Position numbers and translations under genes: made by a program
The notes under the pieces: model-generated
Database searches by the model: none
What the model was told of the DNA's origin: nothing
Seen by the model: the letters and a program-made list of their open reading frames with translations, nothing else
Source: Erythroxylum novogranatense
Taxonomy: Eukaryota > Streptophyta > Magnoliopsida > Malpighiales > Erythroxylaceae
Reading direction: 5' to 3'
Length of the DNA stretch: 64,000 bases
Assembly (NCBI GenBank): GCA_029891385.1
Contig: CM057224.1
Span: 28,351,005-28,415,004 of the forward strand
Shown: positions 12,530 through 24,402 of the stretch, piece after piece
Layout of the letters: each line of letters begins with the position of its first letter
How positions within the stretch are numbered: position 1 is the stretch's first letter

Positions 12530-15500
12530 TACCTGGTTGATTGAAGAGGTGTGGGTACTGCTCCTGCATTGCATCCAAAGGTTCCCACGTCGCCTCTTCA
12601 ATTGCATGATTCTTCCACAGGACTTTGACTAGCTTGATTGTCTTGTTCACGAGGATCTTATCTCATATCCGAATTGCCACAGCATTTCTTCATAATCGAG
12701 ATCATCACTCAATTGAACTTCGAGGTCCGAATGATGTGAGAAGGATCGATCTGTACCTTCTCAAAGATCGACACATGGAACACATCATGGATCTGTGATA
12801 ATTCGGCAAATGCCAATCTATAGGCCAACGGACCAATCCTCTCCATAACTTCATAAGGACCCACATAACGAGGACTTAACTTCCTTTCTTACCAAATCTC
12901 ATAACTCCTTCCATGGAGACGCCTTAAGGAACACCTTATCTCCCATCGCATATTCCATTTCCTTCCTGTTGGCATCCGCATAACTCTTCATTCTCGTCTC
13001 GGGCTGCCTTAAGCCTCTCGCTTAATCAAGTCAACTTTTTCAACCGTCATCCGGACCAACTCGTCCCACTAGCTTCCTCTCACCCTCTTCATCCCAAAGA
13101 TATGGGAGTCCCGTGATCTTCGCCATACAAGGCTTCATAAGGAGCCATCAGATGCTCGAATGGTACGAATTGTTGTAAGCAAATTCACCAACGGCAAGTG
13201 ATCATCCCATGCCCTTTGAAGTCCATTACATGCTCTAAGCATCCTTCTAGAGTCTGAATTGTCCTCTCGAGATCGCCATCCGTCTGAGGATGAAACGCCA
13301 GATCAAATTCAACTTAGTTCCTAATGCTTCTCAGAGACTTCCCAAAATCTGGATGTGAACCTAGATCCTCGCTTGATACTATGGAATCCGAACTCCATGC
13401 AATCTTACCACTTCATCAATATACTTTCGGCTAAAATTTGCGTGAATAATGCTCTACCGATTGCTAGAAAGTGGGATGACTTCGTCAACCGATCCACTAT
13501 TACCCAAATGGCATCATGCTTCTTCGGTCTTAGGCAAACCCATCGAAAATCCATTGTAATCCTCCGCCATTTCCATTCAGAATGGACAATGGCTGCAACA
13601 TGCTGAAGGTGCACGGTGTTCAAATTTGACTTGTCGACACACTAGACATCTACTCACATAATCTGCTACATCTCTCTTCATGCCTTTCCACCGTAAATGT
13701 TCCTTCAAATCTCTGACATTACGGTGTCTTGCTGGTGCATGGAATAAGGCGATTGTGTGCCTCATCCATGATCTCATCCTTAATCGCTTTATCATTCTAA
13801 TGCATAACTTTGCTTCCGACCATCATTAATCCATCATCCCTTACTTGCACCAATCGATCGCTTACCATTCTCAGATTTCATCTCTCAACTTACTCAATTC
13901 CACATCTTGCTCCTGCGCAACTCCTTAACCTTTTCCCTAAGGATAGGTCTCACTCTAAATTGTGCAATAACACCCTGATTCATCCTGCTGCAAACTAATC
14001 TTCAACTTAGCCATCTGCTCCAACAGAGGCAAGTAGATCTACTGAACATGAGCCATCGACGACTTTACGCTCAAAGCATCTCGCCACTACATTTGCTTTT
14101 CCCGGTGGTACTCAATCATTAAATCATAGTCCTTCAAAGCTCCAACCATCTTCTCGCCTCAGATTCACTCTTTCGACTCATGATGTACTTCAGACTTTAT
14201 GATCAAGAAAACTCGTCGAACCCCATACAAATAGTGTTCCAAATCTTCGAGCAAAGATCATCGCAGCTAACTCCAAGTCATGAGTCGGATAATTCAACTC
14301 ATACCGCTTCAACTGTCTTGAAGCATAAGCAATTACCCTATCATCCTGCATCAAGACACATCCTAGACCCTTCCTCAAGCATCATCAGAACTCGAGATAG
14401 CCTCGATCTCCACTGGGTAAAACTAATATCGAGCACTTGTCAATTTGTCCTCGAGTTCCTCGAAACTCCTCGACAATCATCATTCCGCATAAACTTCGAT
14501 TCTTTCTCAACAATCGGTCATCGGAGCAATATGATAGAAAACCCTCTACAAATCTTACAGAATACCGCCAGCCTAAGAAACTTCTCACTTCCTTCATCTG
14601 TTTTGGCTCCAGCCAATTGACTACGACTTCCACTTTTTCGATCGATATGAATTCCCTACTTGGAAATCACATGTCCAAGGAATACTACTTCACGAAGCCA
14701 AAACTCGCACTTCATCAATTTGGCATACAATTTCTTCTCTCTCCTCTGCAAGACTATCCCGAGATGTTGTTCATGCTCTCCTCCATCCTTTGAATAGACC
14801 GAATGTCATCAATGAACACAATGACAAACCGATCCAAGAAATCATTTAACACCCTATTCATCGATCCATGAAGGCAAATGTGAGCATTGGTCAATCCGAA
14901 AGGCATGACTCAATTCATAATGCCCAGACGGGTCCCGAAAAGTCGTCTTCCTAACATCGACTCCACGATCCGGAGTTGATGATATCCCGATCTTAGGTCA
15001 ATCTTGAAAAGACCCTTGCTCCTCGCAATCGATCAAATAAATCATCTATCCTCGCAGAGGATACTTGTTCAATCGTCATCTTATTCAACTTCACGAATCT
15101 ATGCACATCCTCCATGTGCCATCTTTCTTTAACAAACAGACCGGAGCTCCCGGGGTGAAGAACTCGGCCGATGAACTGCTTTCTCCAATAACTCCTGCAA
15201 TTGCTCCTTAAGTTCTCTCAACTCAATCGGAGCCATCCCGTAAGGAGGTATCGAGATCGGCGCGATTAGGAATCAAGTCAATTTCAACTCAATGTCCTCA
15301 CCGCGAATCCCGCAACTCCTCCGGAATACATCCGGGAACTCCTCACCACAATGTAATCCTCCAATCTTCCTACATTGACCTCTGATCCACTATATGCGCC
15401 AAGAAGGCCTCACACCTCGCTCATCATAATCGTCGACCACCATAGCCAAATAATCCTCAGACCGCAGCTTCTGTCCCCCTTGAAGACTACCTTCCGATCA

Positions 15501-15830
15501 TCTCCCGGATCAAATTCAACTTCCTTTAGACGCAATCCGGCCTTCAGCCTTGTACCTCTCCATGACATCCATCCCCAAGATGACATCCAACCTCAAGGTC
15601 TAGCGGTAGTAGGTCCACTACCACCTAGCACCTCGATACTAAGCTCACAATTTTATAGATCAGCTTATCACTACCTTACTCCCTAAAGGAGTACTAACAA
15701 CCAAAGATATTATCCAAAATCTCGGGACACACAAGCATAAATTCATGCTTGCAGATATAAATGAGTGTGTAGACCCAGATCAATCAATACATAAACAGTG
15801 CATCAAATAGCATAGCCATACCCACATTAC
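12530..15830 (-). pseudogene. Pol region (protease, RT, RNase H, integrase, chromodomain), copy 2
   Basis: This is co-linear with 4350-7680 but more damaged. Recognisable pieces are integrase HHCC-region residues (RDLKEHLRWKGMKRDVADYV near 13577-13795), MDFRWVCLRPKKHDAIWVIVDRL near 13405-13623, and RNase H with [20 protein letters not shown] near 14190-14378. RT appears only as short blocks. Differences from copy 1 cluster at CAG and CTG, typically reduced to CG. Confidence 0.85.
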
Positions 15831-15839
15831 TTCAAGGCC

Positions 15840-17065
15840 GCAGCTTCCTCCCCGGTCATGGCAAAGACTCTCGGCAGCTCGACCTCGCCTCTAGGCCTTC
15901 CTCGCCGATAAGTCTTCCTTGTAGCTCTGAACTACCGACTTCTTGGATCGCCTAGATGCCACTTCTCTGCTCTTCTTGGGGCTCGAGATCAACCCCTTCT
16001 GCTTGCACCTGTGGACAATCCTTGATTCACTGTGCCCTTCCGACCACAACCAAAACATGCGCCTATCTTCATCGACACTCCCCCAGTGAAATCTACCACA
16101 GTGATCACACCGAGGATTGCCTCTGCTGACCATCCTGGCTTGCCACACTAGAAGCTTGCAGACCGACACGTACTCTAAACTGCTTATTCTTTGTGGGGCC
16201 ATCTTGCCCCACTTCACTGTATGACCCGCCTTAGTGCTCTTTGCAAATACAGGGAACTCATGCTTTTCTTTGAAAACGCTCTCTGTTCTTCCTCTTCTTG
16301 GTTACCTCAAACGATATTTTCTAACTTCACGAAGAATGCAAAGATCCACCACATTCTTGATAATTCCCGAAATTGTGGATGACTACTTTCTCCCGAATCC
16401 TAGGTGTAGTCCACCCTCAAACTTTCTGCACTTGTCCACTTGATTGCCACGATGTTGGCTGCATATCGTGACAACCGAGTGAACTTCACTCATACTCTGC
16501 TACACTCGGCTCCCTCTCGGGTCAAATTCAGAATTCTCTTACTTTCTCCCGAACATACACCATGGAAAAGTACTTCCCACGAAAGCTTCTAAGAACTCCT
16601 CCATGTCAAGATCGAGGGTTCTTCCCGATCACAAGACCGATTCCCACCAAGGTCGGTGATCCCCCGCAACAAGCTTCTCATAATCAACTTTCTCTTCTTG
16701 AGCATCTCATCCGCTTCAGACCCTCTCGGTCCTCTTCACCATCTTGGCTTCCTGGATTAGTGGTCCCATTGAAGTCGACCGCCCATACTTCCGGAGCTTA
16801 TCATATCGACCTCCTCTCCACTGGAGCCGGCATTGAGCTGCCTTCCTTGCCCATGGCATAGGTAAACGCTTTGGGCAAAAGCTTGGAAGAACTGGGGTCC
16901 ATCGGATTTACTTGAGGAGGAGGCGGGAGGCGCCATGTTGCACACGGGTGCATCGAGTCGATCATGTGGATAGTCCTCGCATCCTCGTGGAACGTCTTTA
17001 TTCATCCGCATTCCGCTGTGAGCTAGGTCGAGCCGAGCTCCTCGAGTTCTCCTTCGAGGCGACAT
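15840..17065 (-). pseudogene. Gag, copy 2
   Basis: The start is at the ATG 17063-17065. The N-terminus reads MSPRRRTRGARLDLAHSGMR. The zinc-knuckle region near 16060-16130 begins CDHCGRFH and then shifts frame. The gag core is split over several frames. It is the same gene as 7719-8963. Confidence 0.85.
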
Positions 17066-17287
17066 TACTCCTTCAAGTTTAAAATTCGGTGAAAATCTTT
17101 AGTTTACATGAAACAAATTCAATTCATGTAAATCAATTCAAAACAATTCAATGCATTCATTTGAAAACAACATTGCATTGCATGCAATTAAAACAATGCA
17201 CATAAGTCATGTAATTCATGTAGAAAATGCATGATGACTTGACCTTTAAACATTCCACTAGGTTCCTAGAAACCGTAAACCCGTTTC

Positions 17288-17298
17288 GCTCGATACCA
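17288..17298 (-). other. Primer-binding site, copy 2
   Basis: On the - strand it reads TGGTATCGAGC just outside LTR 3, the same shortened initiator-Met site as in copy 1. Confidence 0.85.
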
Positions 17299-17302
17299 CA
17301 GA

Positions 17303-20300
17303 TGTCGGGACCCGACCAGAGAGACGGATCCCAACTGTTGGATCCAAGACCCAACCGCATATAACTTACCATTTACCTCTTACTTTGATACCACAATTTG
17401 TCGGGATCCCGCTCCCTGAGCCCGACTTTCATAGTCCCAAACTTGTACTTATAGACTTGCAGGATTCTTAACCAACCATTCACTTACTTTTATTCAAACA
17501 TTTTCATTTTAACTCCAATTGTTACATATTTTAATTGATAACAAGACATATGTCTTAGGAATCTAATGGTCCAAACCCCACCCCATTTGGAGGTCGGACG
17601 AAGGAGTTATGACCCAACAAACTCAACGTGTTCATGTTTTGACTCCTATCAAACATGTTTTGGCGCAAATGTCATAACTTTCACTATAGGTGTCGGAATG
17701 ACTTCGTTCTTGGACCATTTTAAACTAGACATCTAGGTCTACAACTCTCAAGAAGACCACAAAACCAAATTCGGCCTCTAACAAGCCCAAAACACTTGAC
17801 TAAGGATCCTAGTCGACTGGAATAGATGCTAGTCGATCGACGGTATTTTGTTGTTGTAGTCGATCGAAACATTTCCAATCGATCGAACTTACGAAATATT
17901 CTCCGCCCTCCGAGTAGTCGACTGGAACACTTTCCAGTCGACTGAACCCTCCTAGTCGACTGGAACACCTTCCAATGATCGAATCCTCTTCTCAAGACCA
18001 CTTGGAATCATCATCTTCAAGACTCATAACTTTTATCCCTAGCTCCAATTGGTGCATACTATACCTCTATGGAAAGGTAAGAAGATGAACTACAAATCTT
18101 ATGAAGGATGCTAAAACTAACTCCATCATTTAATAAGGTAAAATTCACTCAAAGGTCACTGCTCCATTAATACCTATGTAACAGTGCTATGGCTAAATGA
18201 ACAATAACTGGTTGTGTTCTAATCCTCATAACTTCTTAACCCTAGATCCAAATGAGACAAACAATATACCCTTGAAAGCTCTAATCCTCTACTACAAACT
18301 TCATGAAGACTCATTTATCTAAATCAAACCCGAAGAGGGTCAATGTCGGGCGATGTCCGTCAAATTTTAAGAAAATTTGACAGCACCTCCCTATTTTATT
18401 CCTAACCCAAAATCTTCAATCTAGACCATAACCTGCACATAAATTCTACATTCAAGGGCAGCAACACACTCTTAGTTTTCTAGACATTCTCAATTCATAC
18501 CCAAACCATCACCATGATTCAATTTCCATACACACAAGTATAAATTTCTCAAATACATTCATGATCTAATACTTTTACTTTCAAATTCATTCATTCATTC
18601 ATCATCATTCAATCATAACATGTTCATACAATGCTTTAGTGGGCATTTCAAGCCCAATTACATAAAAGCTTCAAAATACATCATTTCCTTAAAATGCAAC
18701 TAAAGCATTGATGTTACAAAAATGATTTCAAATCCCAAAATAACAAAAGAACCGCTGGAGTAAAATGCCTTATGCTCGCTCCTCGGTTCCCGCCATTTCC
18801 TGAAATTTGTGGGGTGAGCTAATGTCTGTAGGTAACACATTTACGCTTATATAACAAGCACATCCTTAATTCATGTATTTATCAATTTTCCAAGGAAATC
18901 ACATCACATGCATAACTCAAACATTTATACATTCATAACAATTTCAATCATTCCATCATTCACGATCTTATACAATTCATGCATATTCATGGCAAACACA
19001 ACAATGGCTCGGTAAGTCCAATCATGGCAACCACATAAGTTCATCAAATGACCTAATGTGGGCAAATTCTTGAGGAGTCCGATATCGGATCATCCTATGC
19101 CTCAATCGGGCGTAGGCGAAGGCTTTTCATGTCGACGCACGTGATTTCGCGGTTCTTGGGACATTACCTTACCCATACAAAGCATAATTCATTTCATAAC
19201 AATAAAATTGGATTGTTCTTATCCAAGTTATTGTTTTCATTAAAATCATTCTTTTCATGCATCATTCATGCAAAATTCATAATTCTCATTATATTCATTT
19301 CATTTAGCTCTCTAGCTAATTCACCCATCATCCTAGAATTTACATTTTCTAACATTATGATCACATAGCATAATATTTACAATCATTCAACAACCACAAC
19401 ATCAATCCTTCATATCATCCATTTACAATCATCCAACAACCACAACATCAATCTTTCATATCATCCGTTATGGTTTTCAACAACCATACTAACATTCAAC
19501 ACAATCGTCAATATCAACAACACGAGCAATAAACATCATAAATATCATTCATCCATAACTAACACAAGCATTAACAACCATTATTAATGTCATAATTAAA
19601 TTTACATTAAATGCTCATAAATATAAAAGTAAAGGTGTAACCCACCTTAAATCCTTGATAATTCCTTGAATAGCTTGCTATAATTCTTGTTCCTCTTCTC
19701 TTCCTCTTCTCTCTTCATTAAAAACCAACAACATTCCCAAATCAACATAGGATTTAGAAATTGAAAAACCTAAATGCTTAAATCATGAAATTGGCAAGAG
19801 GATAACTAAACCCACTTGGTTCTTAACTCTTCTAACCAAAAACCCATCTAAAAACTTAATATTAAACCAAAGACTTACCTTAAATCTTCCTCCAACCAAA
19901 GGATTTCTTGAATCAAAATGAAGCTCTAGTCTTCCTCTATCTTCTTTCTCCTTGAACTTTCTTCAAAATCTTAAAGAAAATCAAGCCTTAACATTTTTCT
20001 TCTTTTTCTCCCCCCCTTCTCCTCCACGCACGACTTCTCCCTCTCCTTTCTCTCTATTTCACGATTCTTCACTCTTCCTCTCATCCAACTCATTTAATTC
20101 ACCTCTTTATACCTCCTCTTATTCTCACTTGGGCTCACTCACTTAAGCCCATTGGTTCCCTCTTCTTCCTCCTTCCTTCATCTTCTTCTTCCTTCATTTT
20201 CCTACACTCAAGCCCACAAAGCCTAAGCCCATCTTCACTTCATTTCTTCTTCTACTTCATTTCTTACTTAGGCCCATCTATCTCCTTCTTCCTTTCTTTC

Positions 20301-20602
20301 ATCCTACAACTTCCTCCTTAACAAACTCAAGCCCAATAACTTAAGCCTCTAAATTTTCTTTAAGCCCATCTCATTTAATTCACCTAACTAACTTGTTTCA
20401 TTTGGACCCAAAGCCCAATTAACACATAAATCTCACCTAACTCATTTAAGTCCAACTAACATATCTAACTTCATTAATTCTTCAACTAACTTATTAATGC
20501 TATCATATATTAATTAATGTCACCTTAATTAATGCTAACATAATTTGCTTAATTAGACTAATCATGCTTAATTAAATAAAAAAAAAAATTTTGGGGCTAA
20601 CA
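17303..20602 (-). repeat. LTR 3 of the dimeric gypsy element (5' LTR)
   Basis: This 3300-bp LTR ends in GGGGCTAACA and is followed by the TSD CGGGA at 20603-20607. It holds the AGTCGACT cluster at about 17805-17985. Family A LTR sequence resumes directly beyond the TSD. Confidence 0.93.
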
Positions 20603-20607
20603 CGGGA

Positions 20608-20840
20608 TCAGTGTTGTTCACGTCTGCATTAGTGTCCTTCTGTTTTTGCACAAATTTGTATTTCCGTAAATTAGTTGTAATATGATTTCGGGAAGTGTTC
20701 AGTTTTGTTACGGGCCTATACATGAATGTCATTATATTATGAATGAAAGTTTGAATTGGTAGCATACCATTTTTGTATGGCGCGGACTCGGATATCACCC
20801 ACGATATCGGGTTCGGGTCCTGCGGGAGTGGGGTGTTACA
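20608..20840 (+). mobile_element. Family A LTR, right part of the split copy
   Basis: It continues the sequence interrupted at 1008 (GGGATCAGTG...CGTCTGCATTAGTGT). It ends GGGAGTGGGGTGTTACA like the other family A LTRs. No PBS follows, so this is a 3' or solo LTR. Confidence 0.85.
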
Positions 20841-23800
20841 CTGCAGATGCTGGGAATGATCACCCCCAGGAATAGTTCGAGTGTTTTTTCGTGTATTTTC
20901 TTTTTGTTGTCTTTTTCTAGCTAGTTTGTTGGATGCTCAATTCCTTTTTGTAATGTCCAACTTTTTGCATACCATTTGCATATAATTCTCTTTGTTCTTT
21001 CAATTTGTTGTTCATGCACCTTTCCCTTTCACCTTATTTATTTCTATTACTTGTTCTTCACAATGAGGACAATATGATGTTTAAGTGTGGGGGAGGTTTT
21101 CCCATCTTACAACTCTTATTTGTGTTTCATTTTGGCCATTTAAATGTTTGTGTTAGTCAATTGTGCATAATGTTCAAAATTTTAAACTTGGTGATTGTGG
21201 CAAAATTTAGTTTCTAATGTTTTTCTCCGCGGCGCACTATGCCTTCACCGCGGCCATGTGCATGATTTTCGCCGCGGCGAACTCTTTCTTCACCGCGGCA
21301 ATGCTTGTGAGCATACTTTGGTTTCACCGCAGCTCAATACTCTTATAGAAGTGATTTTTAAATTTTTCCTCCATTCAAAAGTTCTCCCTAATTGGATTCC
21401 TATCACTCTCGTATCTTAAAGATTTTATAAGTTTCAAAGTGATTCTTGAGTTTTTGAAAATACCTCCCATTCTTTAAATGATAGTCGGTTTTGGCTAATT
21501 TAATTTTCAATGTTTTCAACACAAAGAAAGTGAAGGTATGCTGACAAAGTAGTACTCTATGTTTTTAAAACTTGAGATTGTTCATTGAGATATTAACCTT
21601 GTTGGAAGGATATTTGGGCCTCCATTTTTTTCAATTTTTGTGTGTATCTATTTATTTCATATCTATCTAGAACTTGTTTCAATTCTTAATCAAAGCTTTA
21701 TGAACTAGAATTTTGTTAACATGATAGAGGCATTCTTTCACAACCCTTTGACCCAAATATAATCCTATAAACACCTATCCATTGCTAGCCTCTTGAGCCA
21801 TAATTTATGAGCACATGCACGCATCTTTATATGGTGTCAATAGTTTATTTCACATTTTTTCTAGTTATTTCAAAAAATTGATTATTGAAAAAGCCGATGA
21901 AAAAAATTCCAAAAAAATATACATATATATATGTTCTCAAAAGAACATTTTCTCATCAGAAAAAAGGGTTACGAAATAATTATGTTGTCATTTGTGTAAA
22001 TATTGCCTTATTGTTGACATATATTTCATGATTGTGGTGCATGTGCTCATACTTATTTCCTCTTATGTCCATTCCATCCATTTCATCTAGCCTTCCGTGT
22101 ATTACAACCTTGAAAAGTCCTCTTAATTTTCGAAATCATAGTTCCTGTAGTGGAGAGGTAGAACTATTACAAGCTTATGGTACAGAATGGACTAAGCAGA
22201 TTTTTATTGTGAAATTATCCCAAAATAAGTGAGATGAGAGCAAACACCTTACTTTGAGTGAAATCTCTTTTGCTCAATCTCTTGGATTAATTTCTTATAG
22301 TGTTTAGTTTCTTAACATTCTTTCAGTCTGCTTGGATTGATTTATGAGAAAGTGATTTTTGTCAATTTTCTAATTTTATTTTAAGCATGGTCGGAATTTT
22401 TCTTTTGCACTTGTGTCTCTTTGTCCCTCATAAACTTTGTCTAAGAGTACAAAGGTCTAAGTGTGCTGGAATTTGATTGAGCTCAAGTTTATTATATAAA
22501 TTGGACACATTTTCATGGCTCTTGCTACACTTTTTGACTCCTATCTCTAACTTTTGTGCTTAAATTGACTCTTGAGTGTGTACTTTTATTTTATATAATT
22601 TGAGGGTAAAAATTGTTACAAATTAGTATTACTTGCACTAGTTAATTTTCTGAGAACAATTGATACTTTAAATTACCATTTTTATTGTAGGAGACTCAAG
22701 GAAAAGGGACTTAAAAAGAAGATGTAAAGTGAAAGAAGGCTGAAGTGAAGCCAACAAGAGAAAAGGCGCAATAGGAAGTTCACCGTGGCGAAGTGGATCT
22801 TTCACCGCGGCGAAATACAAAGAATCCAAGCTGAACTTTCAAAAAAAGTTTGTCGCGATGAAGGAACCAGCAATGAAGCAAAACTTTTCAGGAAAAGTTT
22901 ACCGCGGTGAAAAACATCTGTCGTCGCGGTCAACCTTCGAAAACCCAGATCAATTTCGAAAAAATCACCCACTGTGCTACCCGACCTAAGCATCCTTCAT
23001 TTAAAAACCTTCCAAATTAGGTTATAGCTGACAATTATTAACAGGCATACAGAAGATACGCACACTCTCGGCTCTTCCTCTCTCAACTTGACCATCATCC
23101 ATAACTTCTTTTCATTTTTCTATCGCCACCTTCATCATCTGTTGTTGCTGCCATGGATGCTCTTGGTGAGTTTCCAGTTGTGAGATCTCTTAAAGCAATG
23201 CTTGGCTAAGTACCATTCCCTCTTGAAGATGTAGCAATGGCGTGAGTTCAATGGGCTTCAAAGGGGAGTAGTTTGTTCATGTTTAGCTACATTGTGATGA
23301 ACTCCTTAGTTAGGATTTATGCTTTGTAGTTGGATTTTCTTGATTATAGTTTAATCAAGTGTTGAACAATGTATTGTGTTATTGAGTTCATTGATGTAGA
23401 ATTTGGAGCTTGAATATATAAAGTCTCATATATGTCATTTTATGATTTTGTTCATTCTCTTTTATCTACCTAGTTGTATTTGATATTGAGATAATGCTAG
23501 ATCACAAATTGACCACTTGCATTAACTTAGCCTTTGCACACACTAAGATGCATTTAACAAGGTTTTAAGCAATGGAGTTCATTGATTAAAACCTTGGACT
23601 TAAAGAGTTCTTTAAGGTTTACCATTTGAAAACTTAATGATTTTCACTCCCAAAAAGATTTATTTTGAACTATGATAGCCAAAGCTCATTTTTCAAGAGG
23701 ATTTTATTACATTTGATCATTGTTTTAACTTTCAATTTCTTATTCCCAAAAATCCAAAAATACTTTTTACACACTTCTCTTTCAATTAGTTCAATTTTGT

Positions 23801-23920
23801 TAGTTTCTTCAAAGAATCAAAACCCCCATCCTAACCAATTTAGTTTACATCTTATGACATTTAGGCTAGCTTAGATCCATTGCATTAGGTTCCAATTAAG
23901 TGAGACGACACGAGGTTGCA
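20841..23920 (+). mobile_element. Athila-like gypsy 3' end and LTR remnant (boundaries approximate)
   Basis: A purine tract AAGTGTGGGGGAGG (21083-21096), preceded by AATGAGGACAATATGATG, resembles the region next to the 3' LTR of Athila-type elements. The following AT-rich sequence looks like a long LTR. It has two clusters of CACCGCGGCGAA-type motifs (about 21228-21335 and 22778-22945). There is no coding sequence, and short open frames here lack recognisable domains. The LTR edges and TSD could not be fixed. Confidence 0.45.
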
Positions 23921-24402
23921 CTCTATATTGCAATCCTTGGAGTTCAATTCTTAATTCGACCTCCAAGGGTAAAGCTAAAAGATGAAGCGGATCACCTGAA
24001 CAAAGGCCTAAGTAAACGCCTGAAACAATCTTGGATCCCAGGTAGGCACTTATTTTGACGGAATAGGCGACTCCTACATTTGAGACCGAGATGGCCAACT
24101 ACTATGCTCTACAAATCCTCAGTATTTTCTGGGGCTATTGACTCATCAGTACTCTCCTCTCTTGGTGGAGATTCAGGCGCAACAGACCCTTGCAAAAATC
24201 CTCGTGTCCTTCTACGAGGTGACATATTACTCCTTCAATGAAAACACTAATGATTAGTTTACATTTCATTTTAATCTTAGTTCCTACATATATGCATGAT
24301 ATGCATATCACTTAAGGAAATTAATCAATTCACAATGCAAAAAATAATCACATAACACAATAATTCATCCTGATATGCATTCTAAGCCTAGGAAAAGCCT
24401 AA
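23921..24402 (-). mobile_element. Leader and gag start of an old Tekay-like element
   Basis: The ATG at 24223-24225 (-) opens MSPRRRTRGFLQG, clearly related to the gag N-terminus of the 1009-20602 element. Leader sequence with the shared TTAGTTTACAT motif follows towards 24402. Removing the 24403-33166 insertion joins this to 33172-33188 and to the LTR at 33189. The rest of the gene is not recognisable. Confidence 0.6.

Larger units (their letters stand above)
1009..20602 (-). mobile_element. Tandem (dimeric) Ty3/gypsy chromovirus, Tekay/Del type, with three LTRs
   Basis: The element starts TGTCAGGACC (1009) and ends GGGGCTAACA (20602). It is flanked by the 5-bp duplication CGGGA (1004-1008 and 20603-20607). 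Inside are three LTRs of about 3.3 kb (1009-4315, 9202-12491, 17303-20602) and two internal regions of about 4.9 and 4.8 kb. Both internal regions code on the - strand in the order gag, protease, RT, RNase H, integrase, chromodomain. Each has an initiator-Met-type PBS and a polypurine tract. One TSD pair around three LTRs implies one insertion followed by unequal LTR recombination, or an assembly duplication. Long LTRs, the GACGAAATTTCTTAAGGGG-like 3' end and the chromodomain point to the Tekay/Del lineage. Confidence 0.92.
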
